This document shows, one piece after another, positions 50,642-59,609 of a stretch of DNA of 64,000 bases. Made by a program: the position numbers and the translations under genes. The stretch comes from Mycobacteroides salmoniphilum (GTDB lineage: Bacteria > Actinomycetota > Actinomycetes > Mycobacteriales > Mycobacteriaceae): assembly GCF_004924335.1 (NCBI RefSeq), contig NZ_CP024633.1, forward strand, positions 620,001-684,000, written 5' to 3'. The first letter of the stretch is position 1. Each line of letters starts with the position of its first letter. The notes beneath the pieces are model-generated. The model was not told the DNA's origin, did no database searches, and saw only the letters and a program-made list of their open reading frames with translations.

Positions 50642-51499
50642 CTAGCTGCGCACCGGAAGCGGCTCGACGCCGACCAGCTCGCAGCTCTTGGTATACAGGT
50701 CATCTTGCGCCGTTACGTTTTTCGTGTAGCGCCGTACCGGGCTCGGCTTTTGTGCGGTGAGGTACTCCCCATTGTGCCCGCGGTGCTCCTCCGTCACCGC
50801 CATGTCGGTGATCAGCTGACTGGGCCGCTCCGGTGTGATCAGCACCAGCATCACCAGCGGCCGGATGGGCTGCGGTATCTCACGCCAGATCTCGGATCTG
50901 ACGTTGCCGGGATGTAGCGCGTTTGAGGTGACCCCTTCGGGGAGGCGGCGGGCAAGTGCATTGCTGAACATCAGATTGCCCATCTTCGACTGCGCATAGG
51001 CCGAGAAGGTGAAGTAGAAACGCCTTCCACGCCAGGTCTTTTCGTTGATCCTGCCTACGCTGTGGGCGACGGAGGCCAGATGTATGACGCGGGCATCGCC
51101 GGTTCGGGCGGCCTGCAGCTGCGGAAGCAGCAGGTGTGTCAGCAGGAAGGGGCCCAGATAGTTGGCACCCCACTGCAGTTCGAATCCGTCTTCGGTTGTG
51201 GACTGGCGCATCGGTGAGGCGCCGGCATTGTTGATCAACACGTCGACCTGGGGATGCTGTGCGGCCAGCTCACCGGCGAAACGGTGGATGTGCTCGAATG
51301 AGGACAGATCCAGCGACATCACGTCGACCTGCGCGCCGGGCGTTGCGGCCAGGATTTCGTCGCGCGCTGCCTGGGCCTTCTCCTGATTGCGGCAGGCCAT
51401 CACGATGGTGTGCCCATCGGCGGCCAGCCGGTGTGCCGTGGCCAGGCCGATTCCGGCGTTCGCGCCGGTGATGACCACTGTCCTCGGGGTGCTGGACAT
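50642..51499 (-). CDS. short-chain dehydrogenase/reductase (retinol-dehydrogenase-like)
   Basis: 285 residues. TGANAGIG cofactor loop (11-18), NNAGAS, HLASVAHS with the catalytic Ser, and YAQSKMGN with Tyr and Lys. AGGAG precedes ATG 51499. It is convergent with the GAP-family gene and shares the strand with the membrane protein upstream. Substrate unknown. Confidence 0.9.
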   Translation of the reverse strand: MSSTPRTVVITGANAGIGLATAHRLAADGHTIVMACRNQEKAQAARDEILAATPGAQVDVMSLDLSSFEHIHRFAGELAAQHPQVDVLINNAGASPMRQSTTEDGFELQWGANYLGPFLLTHLLLPQLQAARTGDARVIHLASVAHSVGRINEKTWRGRRFYFTFSAYAQSKMGNLMFSNALARRLPEGVTSNALHPGNVRSEIWREIPQPIRPLVMLVLITPERPSQLITDMAVTEEHRGHNGEYLTAQKPSPVRRYTKNVTAQDDLYTKSCELVGVEPLPVRS

Positions 51500-51538
51500 G
51501 CAGATCTCCTCGTTGAGATGTTCGGAACAGGGGAAGCT

Positions 51539-52036
51539 TCACACGGTGGCGGTCGGGTGTCGACCGGAGGACTGCCAGACAAGACGCAGGGCTCTCATGG
51601 CGAACAGTAGCGCGATGGCGGTGAGCACCACACGGATGAGGTTGAGCATGTTCCACCGCAGCGCGAGCTCATGTAACTCACTAGGGGTTTCGCCCAGAGA
51701 GCCGAAGAAGAGCGTCATATTGAGTGTGACGATCATGTAGATGGAGAGAGCCACAGCCGCGATCTCGGCGAGGCAGGCCAGGAACAGCGAGAGTTTCTCG
51801 GGAGCTCGGCGCGGAGTGCGCACGAGCCAGACGATCAGGGTGATCGCGGCGATCTGGGTGAGCGGGATGTAGTAGTACACGGGATTGATCACCTCGGTGA
51901 ACTGCTGGAAGGCCTTCAGCTGCTCCTTGGTGTCACCGGCGATGTTCGGTCCTATCACGATGGCCTCGTAGAGGTTTCCGAAGAACCACATCGCGATCCC
52001 GAACACGGTGAAATACATCAGTATTCGACGGCCCAT
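51539..52036 (-). CDS. four-helix membrane protein of unknown function
   Basis: 165 residues, four predicted helices (about 5-27, 50-70, 80-103, 135-155) without charged active-site motifs. The FFGNLYEAIVIGPN segment after helix 1 resembles DUF1772-like proteins, which is a weak similarity. GTG 52042 could be the start. It lies 39 bases upstream of the SDR gene and may form an operon with it. Confidence 0.7.
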   Translation of the reverse strand: MGRRILMYFTVFGIAMWFFGNLYEAIVIGPNIAGDTKEQLKAFQQFTEVINPVYYYIPLTQIAAITLIVWLVRTPRRAPEKLSLFLACLAEIAAVALSIYMIVTLNMTLFFGSLGETPSELHELALRWNMLNLIRVVLTAIALLFAMRALRLVWQSSGRHPTATV

Positions 52037-52126
52037 CGGCACATACTCCCAAGATTCGGGGGCGATACGGCCGAAAGTCGTCGAAATATGGCCAGCGGCG
52101 GCCTTTCGGCACCGCGGCGGGACCGA

Positions 52127-52132
52127 TACCGT
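52127..52132 (+). promoter_or_regulatory. -10 element of a leaderless promoter
   Basis: TACCGT, six bases before GTG 52139. Confidence 0.5.
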
Positions 52133-52138
52133 CTGCGC

Positions 52139-52603
52139 GTGACCAAGGTATTGCTCTCGATCCACGTGCTGGCCGTGATTCTCGCGGTCGGCCCAATTGC
52201 CGTGGCAGCAAGCATGTTTCCGGCTTTCGCACGTCGGGCGGCGGCCTCGCCCGACGGCGCTGGCGAGTTGGGAAGCCTGCGCACCCTGCATCGGGTCTGC
52301 CGGGTATACGCGGCGGTGGGGATCGCGATTCCGATGTTCGGTCTGCCGCTGGCCGACCTGATGGGTGTCCTGGGCACCCCGTGGCTGATCGCGTCGCTGG
52401 TGCTCACGGGGGCGGCAGCGGCGGTGCTGGTGTTTGTGGTGTTGCCGCGACAGCAGCGGGTGTTGGCCCAGTTGGGCGAAGGCGAGTCGCTCGATGGGCG
52501 GGTGTTCGCGCGGTTGGCGATGTTCACCGGGATCTTCAACCTGCTGTGGGCGGTGGTCACCGTGCTGATGATCGTGCGCCCGGGGTCCAGCACCGGCGTG
52601 TGA
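52139..52603 (+). CDS. DUF2269-like small membrane protein
   Basis: 154 residues, four helices. The start VLLSIHVLAVILAVGPIAVA with a conserved His in helix 1, and RTLHRVCRVYAAVGIAIPMFG, resemble DUF2269 proteins, which are uncharacterised. GTG 52139 is chosen from the leaderless -10; earlier in-frame codons lie upstream of that promoter element. Confidence 0.72.
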   Translation: MTKVLLSIHVLAVILAVGPIAVAASMFPAFARRAAASPDGAGELGSLRTLHRVCRVYAAVGIAIPMFGLPLADLMGVLGTPWLIASLVLTGAAAAVLVFVVLPRQQRVLAQLGEGESLDGRVFARLAMFTGIFNLLWAVVTVLMIVRPGSSTGV

Positions 52604-52653
52604 CGTCCGAAATCCGCTAGCGCTTGTGGTCGGTTGTGCTGTGGAATCACTCA

Positions 52654-53556
52654 GTGGACACCGCGACCGTCGCTCCGGCCCGTAATCGCTGGCTTCCTCT
52701 TCAGTTCGCCGCTCTTGCCCTGGTGTGGGGTGCGAGTTTCCTCTTCATCAAGATCGGTCTGCAGGGGTTGTCGGCGCTGCAGGTGGCGGCCGCACGCCTG
52801 GATCTCGGTGCTCTCACGCTCGTTTCCCTGATTCTGCTGCTGCGAGTTCCGCTGCCGCGCCAGGCCACGGTGTGGGGACATATCGCCGTTGTCTCGCTGA
52901 CGCTCTGCGTCATCCCGTTCGTGCTGTACCCGTGGGCCGAGCAGACCATCGACTCCGGGTTGGCGAGCATCTACAACGCGGCCACGCCCTTGATGACCAC
53001 CCTGGTGACACTCATCGCGCTGCGGGCCGAGCGCCCCGGCCGGATGCAGCAGCTCGGATTGGCGCTCGGGTTCGTGGGTGTGTGCGTGGTGTTAGCTCCG
53101 TGGCAGCTGATTGGTCACGGCGGCCCGGTGCTCGCGCAATTCGCTTGTCTCGGGGCAACGCTGAGCTACGGAATCGGTTTCGTCTACATGCGCAAGTACG
53201 TCACGCCGCTGGGTCTGCCCGCGCTGACGGTCGCCGGTATTCAGGTGGGTGTGGGCGCGGTGCTGATGACCGTCGTGGTGGCGCTGGCCGACCGCCACCG
53301 CGTGGACGCGACTCCCGCCGTGGTGCTGAGCATGCTGGCCCTCGGGGTACTGGGGACCGGATTGGCCTACGTCTGGAACACCCGCATCATCAATGGGTGG
53401 GGTGCCACCGCGGCGTCGTCGGTTACCTACCTGACCCCGGTGATCGGGGTGCTGCTCGGCGCGTTGCTCTTGGGCGAGCGCATCGGCTGGCACGAACCGC
53501 TGGGCGGGGCGATCGTGATCGCCGGAATCGTGCTGAGCCGCAGGGGTAGTCGCTGA
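52654..53556 (+). CDS. DMT-superfamily transporter (EamA domain pair)
   Basis: About 300 residues with ten helices in two EamA repeats. The first repeat has ALVWGASFLFIKIGL and the second LGTGLAYVWNTRIINGWGAT, then SSVTYLTPVIGVLLGALLLG. Such proteins usually export amino acids or other metabolites. GTG 52654 is the first start that leads straight into the first helix; GTG 52636 is possible. Confidence 0.85.
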   Translation: MDTATVAPARNRWLPLQFAALALVWGASFLFIKIGLQGLSALQVAAARLDLGALTLVSLILLLRVPLPRQATVWGHIAVVSLTLCVIPFVLYPWAEQTIDSGLASIYNAATPLMTTLVTLIALRAERPGRMQQLGLALGFVGVCVVLAPWQLIGHGGPVLAQFACLGATLSYGIGFVYMRKYVTPLGLPALTVAGIQVGVGAVLMTVVVALADRHRVDATPAVVLSMLALGVLGTGLAYVWNTRIINGWGATAASSVTYLTPVIGVLLGALLLGERIGWHEPLGGAIVIAGIVLSRRGSR

Positions 53557-53563
53557 CCTGAGG

Positions 53564-54526
53564 TCATTGAGGCCGGTGTCGCATGCGCCAACGTAGGGGC
53601 GGCTCGCCGAATCGGCGCTGGAACGCCCGGCTGAAGGCGGCATCCGAGGTGTAACCGACGGCTCTGCCGACCTTGCTCACCGCGTCGGTATTGAAGCGCA
53701 GAAGATGCGCCGCCCGATCGAGCCGTCGCTCGGTGATGTAACCGGCGGGCGGCTGTCCCAGCAGTGCGGTGAACCGTTGCGTGAACGCCGAACGTGACTG
53801 CTGCGCGTGCTTGGCGAGCTCTGCGATGGACCAGGGGTGCTCCAGATTGTTGTGTATCGCGGTGAGCACGGGGGCCAGGCGTGGGTCCATGGCCGCGGTG
53901 AGCCAGCCGGGCTCGGCGCGATCGGATGTCGACCACTCCCGCAGCGCATGGATGAACAGCAGGTCCAGGATCCGCGACAGCATCACCCAGGAGCCAGGGC
54001 TAGGCGTGACGACCTCGGCCAGGACGAGCTGAAGAGACAGCGATAGCCATTCATGGCCGGGCTGATCGGTCCGAACGACGATGGCAGGCGGCAGGACCGA
54101 CAGCAGCGGGTCGGCGGCTGTCTTCTCCGCGGTGAATCGCCCACTGACCCAACGGGTTGCGGTCGGGGTGTCCCGCACGCTCACGTGCCGATCCGCCGCA
54201 GACAGGCTTCGCACGCAGCTTGGCTCGCCGTTGGCAAGGCGGTGCGCGGTACCGCGCGCCAGGAGCACCATGTCTCCGGCACCGAGGGTGTACTCAAGAT
54301 CTCCGTCGATATGCACCCGGAGCCCGGGGGTCTCGGCGATGTGCAGTACGCGATCGCTGGAGGGGAAGGTGATATCGAACGGCGGCTCGGAGGAGCAACG
54401 CATCACGGTTTCGCCCCTCAACCCGATGGCGGAGAGGACGCCGGAGAAGGCGTCGATATCTGGAGAGTCTGAGAACCAGCTGAGCGATTCTGGCCGATCG
54501 GCAAAAAATTCAGGATGATCGGTCAT
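53564..54526 (-). CDS. AraC-family regulator with cupin-like sensor domain
   Basis: 320 residues. The N-terminal cupin part (FDITFPSSDRVLHIAE, YTLGAGDMVLLARGTAHRL) is followed by two helix-turn-helix units: SIAELAKHAQQSRSAFTQRF and AVGYTSDAAFSRAFQRRFGE. It is divergent from an alpha/beta-hydrolase gene that it probably controls. ATG 54526 follows a GGAGC sequence. Confidence 0.9.
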   Translation of the reverse strand: MTDHPEFFADRPESLSWFSDSPDIDAFSGVLSAIGLRGETVMRCSSEPPFDITFPSSDRVLHIAETPGLRVHIDGDLEYTLGAGDMVLLARGTAHRLANGEPSCVRSLSAADRHVSVRDTPTATRWVSGRFTAEKTAADPLLSVLPPAIVVRTDQPGHEWLSLSLQLVLAEVVTPSPGSWVMLSRILDLLFIHALREWSTSDRAEPGWLTAAMDPRLAPVLTAIHNNLEHPWSIAELAKHAQQSRSAFTQRFTALLGQPPAGYITERRLDRAAHLLRFNTDAVSKVGRAVGYTSDAAFSRAFQRRFGEPPLRWRMRHRPQ

Positions 54527-54549
54527 ACCACTTGCTCCATAGTCCAAAT

Positions 54550-54621
54550 ATGTTGGAGGAGCCCCGGTAAGTCAACAGTGCCGCCGACGGCGGACACGAC
54601 GGGGTTGAGCTCGTCCAACAT
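54550..54621. promoter_or_regulatory. distant inverted repeat in the AraC / hydrolase intergenic region
   Basis: ATGTTGGA (54550-54557) and TCCAACAT (54614-54621) are perfect 8-base complements 56 bases apart, one near each divergent start. The layout fits two half-sites for an AraC-type regulator. Confidence 0.4.
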
Positions 54622-54637
54622 CTACTGAGAGGCAGAT

Positions 54638-55333
54638 ATGTCCAGCAAACCGGCCATCGTCCTGGTCCACGGATTCTGGGGTGGCGCCGCGCATTGGGGG
54701 AACGTGATCGTCGAGCTTCACAAGCGCGGCTACGAGGAGCTTTACGCGGTGGAGAACCCGTTGACGTCACTGGCCGATGATGCTGCCCGCACGCGGCAGA
54801 TGGTCCAGCAGATCGACGGCCCGGTGCTTCTTGTCGGGCACTCGTACGGCGGTGCGGTGATCACTGAGGCCGGCGATCTTCCGAACGTGGTCGGCTTGGT
54901 CTACGTCGCGGCGTTCGCCCCCGATGCCGGCGAGAGCCCAGGGCAGCTGACCGAACAGCTGCCGCCCGCTGCGGCGGCCAATTTGGCCCCCGATAGCGAT
55001 GGTTATCTGTGGATCAAGCAGGACAAGTTCCGTGAGAGCTTCGCCCAGGACCTGTCCGAGGACGCGGCGCTCGTCATGGCCGTCACGCAGAAGGCGCCGC
55101 TGGCATCGACATTCGGGGACGCCATCACCGCGCCCGCGTGGAAGGTCAAGCCCTCCTGGTATCAGGTATCCACGCAAGACCGGATGATCAACCCGGAGAA
55201 CGAACGCAAGATGGCGCAGCGGATCAACCCCCGTAAGACCATCGAACTGGACGCCAGCCACGCCTCGCTGGCGTCGCAGCCCGTTGCCATCGCTGATCTC
55301 ATCTCCGAGGCCGCTGAGGAACTCGCCGGCTGA
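54638..55333 (+). CDS. alpha/beta-hydrolase
   Basis: 231 residues. Oxyanion segment VLVHGFWGGAAHW, nucleophile elbow VGHSYGGAV (Ser near 76), Asp in the STQDRMI region and His in DASHASLAS. It resembles small esterases related to plant salicylate-binding esterases; substrate unknown. It is probably induced through the divergent AraC protein. Confidence 0.9.
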   Translation: MSSKPAIVLVHGFWGGAAHWGNVIVELHKRGYEELYAVENPLTSLADDAARTRQMVQQIDGPVLLVGHSYGGAVITEAGDLPNVVGLVYVAAFAPDAGESPGQLTEQLPPAAAANLAPDSDGYLWIKQDKFRESFAQDLSEDAALVMAVTQKAPLASTFGDAITAPAWKVKPSWYQVSTQDRMINPENERKMAQRINPRKTIELDASHASLASQPVAIADLISEAAEELAG

Positions 55334-55346
55334 GAGATAGCGCGAG

Positions 55347-55379
55347 TGGGGGCATCGGCCAGTGCTGTCGATGCCCCCA
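55347..55379. terminator. bidirectional hairpin terminator
   Basis: TGGGGGCATCG and CGATGCCCCCA form a perfect 11-base stem with an 11-base loop between the convergent hydrolase and MFS genes. Confidence 0.65.
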
Positions 55380-55389
55380 TCGGCGTGAG

Positions 55390-56676
55390 TTAGGGCGCCA
55401 GGTCTTCGGTAAAGGCCTCGTCGGCAAGGTCTTCGAGCTCCTTGCCTTTGGTTTCGGGTCCCAGCAGGTATCCGATAATCGTCAGGACCCACAGGCCGCT
55501 GAGCGCCAGATAGGGCGTTTGGATTCCGTACTGCGTTATGGCCCAGCCCACCAGGGTTGGTGCGGCAATGGAGACGACGCGGCCACCGCCGACCGCGATA
55601 CCGAATCCGGTGCCGCGCAACACGGTGGGGAAGAGTTCTGCGACATAGGTATCGCCGACGCCCCACAGCCAGCCGAGCGTGGCGATGGAGATGGCGCCGA
55701 ACACCAAATACTGCGAGAGCGAGTCTGAGGTGGCTCCCAATGCGGTGGAAGTGATTTCGATGACCGCGGCGAGGATGGCCGAGGGGCGTCGCCCTATCCA
55801 GTCGGCGAGCGCGGTGCCGATGAACACGAACACGGCCTGCAGCAGAAAGAAGATCAGGGCATAGCGGATCGCTTCTACCGAGGTGGCGTGGAATTTCTTG
55901 ACGATGTACGTGGTCAAGAACAGTGTCATGCCCCAGTACCCGACCGCGTTGGCGGTGTAGACGAGCCAGCCGACCATGAGGCGCCGTCGCACGCCGGGCA
56001 GATGCCACAGCTTGGGTTTGGTGGCGCCACGTTCGACCTTGGCCTGGGTCTCCGTGTAGCGGTGTGATTCCTTGATGCCTTGCCGGGCAAGGAAAAGCAC
56101 GATCGCCGGGACGATCGCGACGATGAAGGCCGCCTGCCAACCGAAACGGGGAACCAGCACCAGGGCAACACCGGCGGCCAGGACGTAGCCCAGCGAGAAG
56201 AGTGAAAAGATCACGCCACCAACGCCTATGGCTCGGGTCTTGGCCGGCCACACCTCGGCAGTGTAAGGGGCACCGACCGCGAGCTCACCGGCTCCGCCGA
56301 CACCCGTCAGAAACCGCAACCCGGTGAATGCCGCGACGTTCGTGGTGAGACCTGCCAGGGAGGTCGTGATGCCGTACAGCAGGATCGAGGCCCCGAGTGT
56401 CGTTTTGCGTCCCCATCGGTCGGCCGCGAGGCCGAAGCCAATGGTGCCGATCGTGTAGCCGAGCAGAAAGATCGAGCCGATGTATCCGGCTTGAGCCTCG
56501 GTGATGTGCAGGGTCTTCTTGATCTCGGGCAGCACCAGACCGTAGATGTTCACCGCATACGAGTCGAAGCCGTACCCGAGCCCCGCCGTCACGGCGACGA
56601 AGAACGCCTGCCGGAACGTCACGGGCTGGGACTGAGGCGCTGCTGTCTCGGTGGTGCTCTGGGCCGTCGACGTCAT
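55390..56676 (-). CDS. MFS transporter (sugar/acid:H+ symporter type)
   Basis: 428 residues with 12 helices. The loop 2-3 motif is GLAADRWGRKTT, helix 1 has GLGYGFDSYAVNIYG, and the second half has ADWIGRRPSAI. It resembles the AAHS/sugar-porter branch, so an organic acid or sugar is likely. ATG 56676 lies seven bases from a TACCGT -10; the longer frame would cross that promoter. Confidence 0.9.
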   Translation of the reverse strand: MTSTAQSTTETAAPQSQPVTFRQAFFVAVTAGLGYGFDSYAVNIYGLVLPEIKKTLHITEAQAGYIGSIFLLGYTIGTIGFGLAADRWGRKTTLGASILLYGITTSLAGLTTNVAAFTGLRFLTGVGGAGELAVGAPYTAEVWPAKTRAIGVGGVIFSLFSLGYVLAAGVALVLVPRFGWQAAFIVAIVPAIVLFLARQGIKESHRYTETQAKVERGATKPKLWHLPGVRRRLMVGWLVYTANAVGYWGMTLFLTTYIVKKFHATSVEAIRYALIFFLLQAVFVFIGTALADWIGRRPSAILAAVIEITSTALGATSDSLSQYLVFGAISIATLGWLWGVGDTYVAELFPTVLRGTGFGIAVGGGRVVSIAAPTLVGWAITQYGIQTPYLALSGLWVLTIIGYLLGPETKGKELEDLADEAFTEDLAP

Positions 56677-56683
56677 TTTCCGA

Positions 56684-56689
56684 ACGGTA
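56684..56689 (-). promoter_or_regulatory. -10 element of a leaderless promoter for the MFS gene
   Basis: Minus-strand TACCGT, seven bases before ATG 56676. Confidence 0.5.
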
Positions 56690-56745
56690 GGCAGCGGGGG
56701 AGGGCCTGATAAGGCTCCTGCTCCCGCTGATCGCAACCGGCGCGC

Positions 56746-56821
56746 TGGTGCCCCCCGTAGGGCTCGAACCTACGACCTGCGGATTAAAAGTCCGTAGCTC
56801 TACCAACTGAGCTAGAGGGGC
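56746..56821 (-). tRNA. tRNA-Lys (anticodon TTT)
   Basis: The cloverleaf closes fully: acceptor GCCCCTC with GGGGGGC (one G-U pair), anticodon loop CTTTTAA and T arm GTAGG-TTCGAGC-CCTAC. CCA is encoded (56746-56748). It is on the minus strand, divergent from the other three tRNA genes. Confidence 0.95.
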
Positions 56822-56961
56822 GTGCCGAGACAGAATACTGGTCGGAGCGGCGAGTCAGCACCGAGGTAATCCGGTTTGGGTTCTGGGGAGGTTGTGCCCT
56901 AAGCTAGGCGAGCTCCCAACGTGACCACGTTGACGAGTACCCCGGAGTGATTCGGACATGG

Positions 56962-57034
56962 GCCCCCATCGTCTAGTGGCCTAGGACGCCGCCCTTTCAC
57001 GGCGGTAGCACGGGTTCGAATCCCGTTGGGGGTA
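56962..57034 (+). tRNA. tRNA-Glu (anticodon TTC)
   Basis: Acceptor GCCCCCA pairs with TGGGGGT. Anticodon loop CTTTCAC lies within the stem CCGCC/GGCGG. T loop TTCGAAT. CCA is not encoded. 73 bases. Confidence 0.95.
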
Positions 57035-57063
57035 CGCAACCAGTCATACTGGGAGCAGAGTAA

Positions 57064-57140
57064 GGCCCTGTGGCGCAGTTGGTTAGCGCGCCGCCCTGTC
57101 ACGGCGGAGGTCGCGGGTTCGAGTCCCGTCAGGGTCGCCA
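57064..57140 (+). tRNA. tRNA-Asp (anticodon GTC)
   Basis: Acceptor GGCCCTG pairs with CAGGGTC, anticodon loop CTGTCAC, discriminator G, encoded CCA. It lies 29 bases after tRNA-Glu. Confidence 0.95.
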
Positions 57141-57174
57141 GTACGGCGAGGCAGTTTCTGTGGATCTGCCGTCC

Positions 57175-57251
57175 GGCCAGGTAGCTCAGTTGGTACGAGC
57201 GTCCGCCTGAAAAGCGGAAGGTCGCCGGTTCGATCCCGGCCCTGGCCACCA
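57175..57251 (+). tRNA. tRNA-Phe (anticodon GAA)
   Basis: Acceptor GGCCAGG pairs with CCTGGCC, anticodon loop CTGAAAA, encoded CCA. Last of the three + strand tRNA genes and followed directly by a terminator. Confidence 0.95.
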
Positions 57252-57255
57252 TGAG

Positions 57256-57281
57256 AGCCCGCTGGTGACAGCGGGCTTTTT
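57256..57281 (+). terminator. rho-independent terminator of the tRNA operon
   Basis: AGCCCGCT and AGCGGGCT form an 8-base stem with a GGTGAC loop, followed by a run of T. This classical form is rare elsewhere in the window. Confidence 0.8.
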
Positions 57282-57373
57282 CCGTATTTGGGCGCACGCA
57301 CGTCCATCTCGGGGGGCGTACACGGTCTATTCCTGCCGTGGGCAGACGTACTTGCCTACTTGCGGCGCTGCGC

Positions 57374-57793
57374 CTAGGCTTCGCACATCTCACGGTTGAA
57401 CCGCCAGCCGATGCCATCGAGCGGATTCCACGACCGGCTGCCCACGGCCCGATGGCGGTAGTAGGCCGGGCCCGCCAAAATCATGTACACCGCGCCATTG
57501 GTCCCGAATCCTCCGAATCCCAGCCTCGGGAAGGCCAGGTACACCACCACACCAAGGAGTAGGCCTAACAGCATGATGGTTATGGCTTTCCGCCACATGC
57601 CTTTCACGATGAAGTAGATGGGCCCGAAAAACAGGGCAGGCAGATTGATGGCCGACCGCATCCTGACCGTGAAGGGTCTGGCTTTCGCGGCGGCGACCGT
57701 TTCCGGCGTGAATCTCGTCCCGTAACGGTCGTAGAAATCGAACTTCAGCCGCCAGTACGCCGACAGGTCGCTGCGGTCATCGATCATTGCCAC
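57374..57793 (-). CDS. DUF2628 small membrane protein
   Basis: 139 residues. A soluble N-terminal part (YWRLKFDFYDRYG) is followed by two helices (LPALFFGPIYFIVKGMW and ITIMLLGLLLGVVVYLAF) and the YYRHRA segment typical of DUF2628. Function unknown. GTG 57793 lies seven bases after a TAGGTT -10; an earlier GTG at 57820 would lie upstream of that element. Confidence 0.82.
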   Translation of the reverse strand: MAMIDDRSDLSAYWRLKFDFYDRYGTRFTPETVAAAKARPFTVRMRSAINLPALFFGPIYFIVKGMWRKAITIMLLGLLLGVVVYLAFPRLGFGGFGTNGAVYMILAGPAYYRHRAVGSRSWNPLDGIGWRFNREMCEA

Positions 57794-57800
57794 GGCCAGC

Positions 57801-57806
57801 AACCTA
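57801..57806 (-). promoter_or_regulatory. -10 element of a leaderless promoter for the DUF2628 gene
   Basis: Minus-strand TAGGTT, seven bases before GTG 57793. Confidence 0.5.
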
Positions 57807-57842
57807 GCAAATTCAGGCACAGTGCTGCGCTCTGTGCCCGAG

Positions 57843-58073
57843 TCAGGTGCGCCGGCACGCGTCGATTAGCCATCGGTCAGGTTGGACGTCTGTCTTCCTC
57901 GACTCGGCGAGCGTATCGAGCTCGCGGTGTGGGGCTCCAGGCCAGTAACTGTCGTGGAGTTCGATGGCGCGATGAAGCGGTTCTCGGAACCGGTGCTCGC
58001 GGTAATCGCTGCGCTTGGGGTTGTAGCCGGGGCCGCTGAGCGTGTGTGGGCTGTCTCGTGGCGGCTGCGACAT
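57843..58073 (-). CDS. small hypothetical protein
   Basis: 76 residues, soluble, rich in Arg, His, Pro and Asp, with no signal or motif. Codon third positions are mostly G or C, which supports coding. ATG 58073 is chosen; a frame 30 bases longer is open. It lies 54 bases from the PPE stop on the same strand. Function unknown and existence not certain. Confidence 0.5.
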   Translation of the reverse strand: MSQPPRDSPHTLSGPGYNPKRSDYREHRFREPLHRAIELHDSYWPGAPHRELDTLAESRKTDVQPDRWLIDACRRT

Positions 58074-58127
58074 CGAGACTGTTCCGCCACGGATCGTTCT
58101 CAATGACCGCGGTCGCGCCGATGGTAT

Positions 58128-59588
58128 TCAGCGCGGATCACTGCCAGCCGGATCCCAGGTGTTCGGAATCATCGGCGCACGGGCACCCTCGCCGCAATCA
58201 TCACTGCGGCCGAATGTCGCCAATCCAGCCGCTGCCGTGTCCTTTCTGGACGCGGTACCGGTGAACCCCATGGGCCCGGCTCCGCGGTGTGAAGCCGTCG
58301 CGGAAGGCTCGTCCCTGTCAAAGGTCACGGTGGCGTCCATGTCCATGTATTCGACGGCGCGCCGTTCCTGCTTGCTCCGATCGCGGCGTCGGCGCGCCTG
58401 TCGTGCTGCCGCAGTCGCGGCAGTCGCCGCCCGTTCTGATGCTGAGTTCCTGGCTACTGCATTGGCTCTCGTGTGAGCCTGGCTCGCCAATGCCAATCCG
58501 GCACCGATGCGGGGGCCGCCGCCCACGGCATACGGGAAGGAAAAGCCGGGATCGCCGACGGGTGGGGGAGGAGGCGACGGCGCGGGCGCCGTACTTGTGA
58601 CCGTGGAGGTAGGGGCGCTGGCGGGGGCTGGAGTCGACGGCGATGGGCTGCTTGTCGGGGCCGTCCCTGCCGCCGCTGCTGTCGGAGGTTCCTGAATGGG
58701 ATTCGGTTCCGCGGCAAGAGCATCAGGCGATGGTTGAATCCCGGCCAGTCCGGCGAGTCCGGCCACCGAGGCAAGGCTGGCAATAGCCAGGGCCAGCGCG
58801 GGCTGGATCAGAGCCGGGGCGAATTGTCCGATGGTGGAAGCCAATTGGGCGGCATGAAAAGCAACGTCCGCCAGCACCAACGGCAGGTTGGTCAACAGCG
58901 CGGCCGGATCTGTCAGCAGGTTGTTCCACAGCAGCTCAATATGTTCAACCATCTCGCCGGCCACATGTACCCACCACTCCGGGTCGGTGGGATCCAGGTC
59001 CCCGTGGCCATGGCCATCGTCGTGCTCATGATCGTGGTCGTGATCGTGGCCATGCAGGATCGGCGGTGGTGGCGTGGAGGGCGGTGCGGATGCCAGGGCG
59101 GCATCGGAGGCAGTTTGGTACGTCGCCATCGTGGTGGCGGCCTGGACCCACATGCGGACGTAGTCGGCCTCGGTGGCCACGATGGGAATGGTGTTGATAC
59201 CAAAGAAGTTTGTGGCCATCAACGCCGCGTGCGTGGCGTGGTTGGCGGCCAACTCGGCAAGGGTGGGCATGATCGCGAGTGCGGAGCTATAGGCGCCCGC
59301 CGCAGCCCCGTGCTGAGCGGCCCGCCCATTGCTTTCGATGGCGCCTTGGGTCAGCCACTCCAGGTATGGAACGTGCGCGGCCACGTACGTGTTCGCGCTG
59401 GGGCCCTGCCACGCTGCCGCATGGGCAGTGGCCAGAATCGCGCGGAGCTCGTCGGCGGTCTCGGTGTAATGCGCACCCAGCGAAGACCATTGGGCAGCGG
59501 CGGCGAGCAGAGGGCCGGGGCCCGGGCCTCCGCTGAGCAGGGCCGAATGGACCTCCGGCGGAGACGCCATCCACACAGGCATAGCCAT
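58128..59588 (-). CDS. PPE-family protein with a His/Asp-rich tract
   Basis: 486 residues. The N-terminal PPE domain (1-175) has [15 protein letters not shown], the WQG motif ([13 protein letters not shown]) and EWLTQGA, the parts that normally pair with a PE protein for ESX export. At about 179-196 comes an alternating His/Asp stretch ([19 protein letters not shown]), then a helical hydrophobic part, a Pro/Ala/Ser linker and a basic segment. The tract could bind zinc or nickel. GGAGG lies eight bases before ATG 59588. No PE gene is adjacent. A Fur/Zur-like box lies just upstream. Confidence 0.92.
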   Translation of the reverse strand: MAMPVWMASPPEVHSALLSGGPGPGPLLAAAAQWSSLGAHYTETADELRAILATAHAAAWQGPSANTYVAAHVPYLEWLTQGAIESNGRAAQHGAAAGAYSSALAIMPTLAELAANHATHAALMATNFFGINTIPIVATEADYVRMWVQAATTMATYQTASDAALASAPPSTPPPPILHGHDHDHDHEHDDGHGHGDLDPTDPEWWVHVAGEMVEHIELLWNNLLTDPAALLTNLPLVLADVAFHAAQLASTIGQFAPALIQPALALAIASLASVAGLAGLAGIQPSPDALAAEPNPIQEPPTAAAAGTAPTSSPSPSTPAPASAPTSTVTSTAPAPSPPPPPVGDPGFSFPYAVGGGPRIGAGLALASQAHTRANAVARNSASERAATAATAAARQARRRRDRSKQERRAVEYMDMDATVTFDRDEPSATASHRGAGPMGFTGTASRKDTAAAGLATFGRSDDCGEGARAPMIPNTWDPAGSDPR

Positions 59589-59609
59589 TTCCGCACCCTC
59601 CGCAGCACT

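Noticed and set aside
54767-56251. 494-codon minus-strand frame
   Set aside because: It crosses the convergent hydrolase gene, the terminator at 55347 and most of the MFS gene in a different frame, so it cannot be real.
56746-57251. Possible integration site or mobile element at the tRNA cluster
   Set aside because: No integrase, direct repeat of a tRNA end or phage gene was seen next to any of the four tRNA genes.
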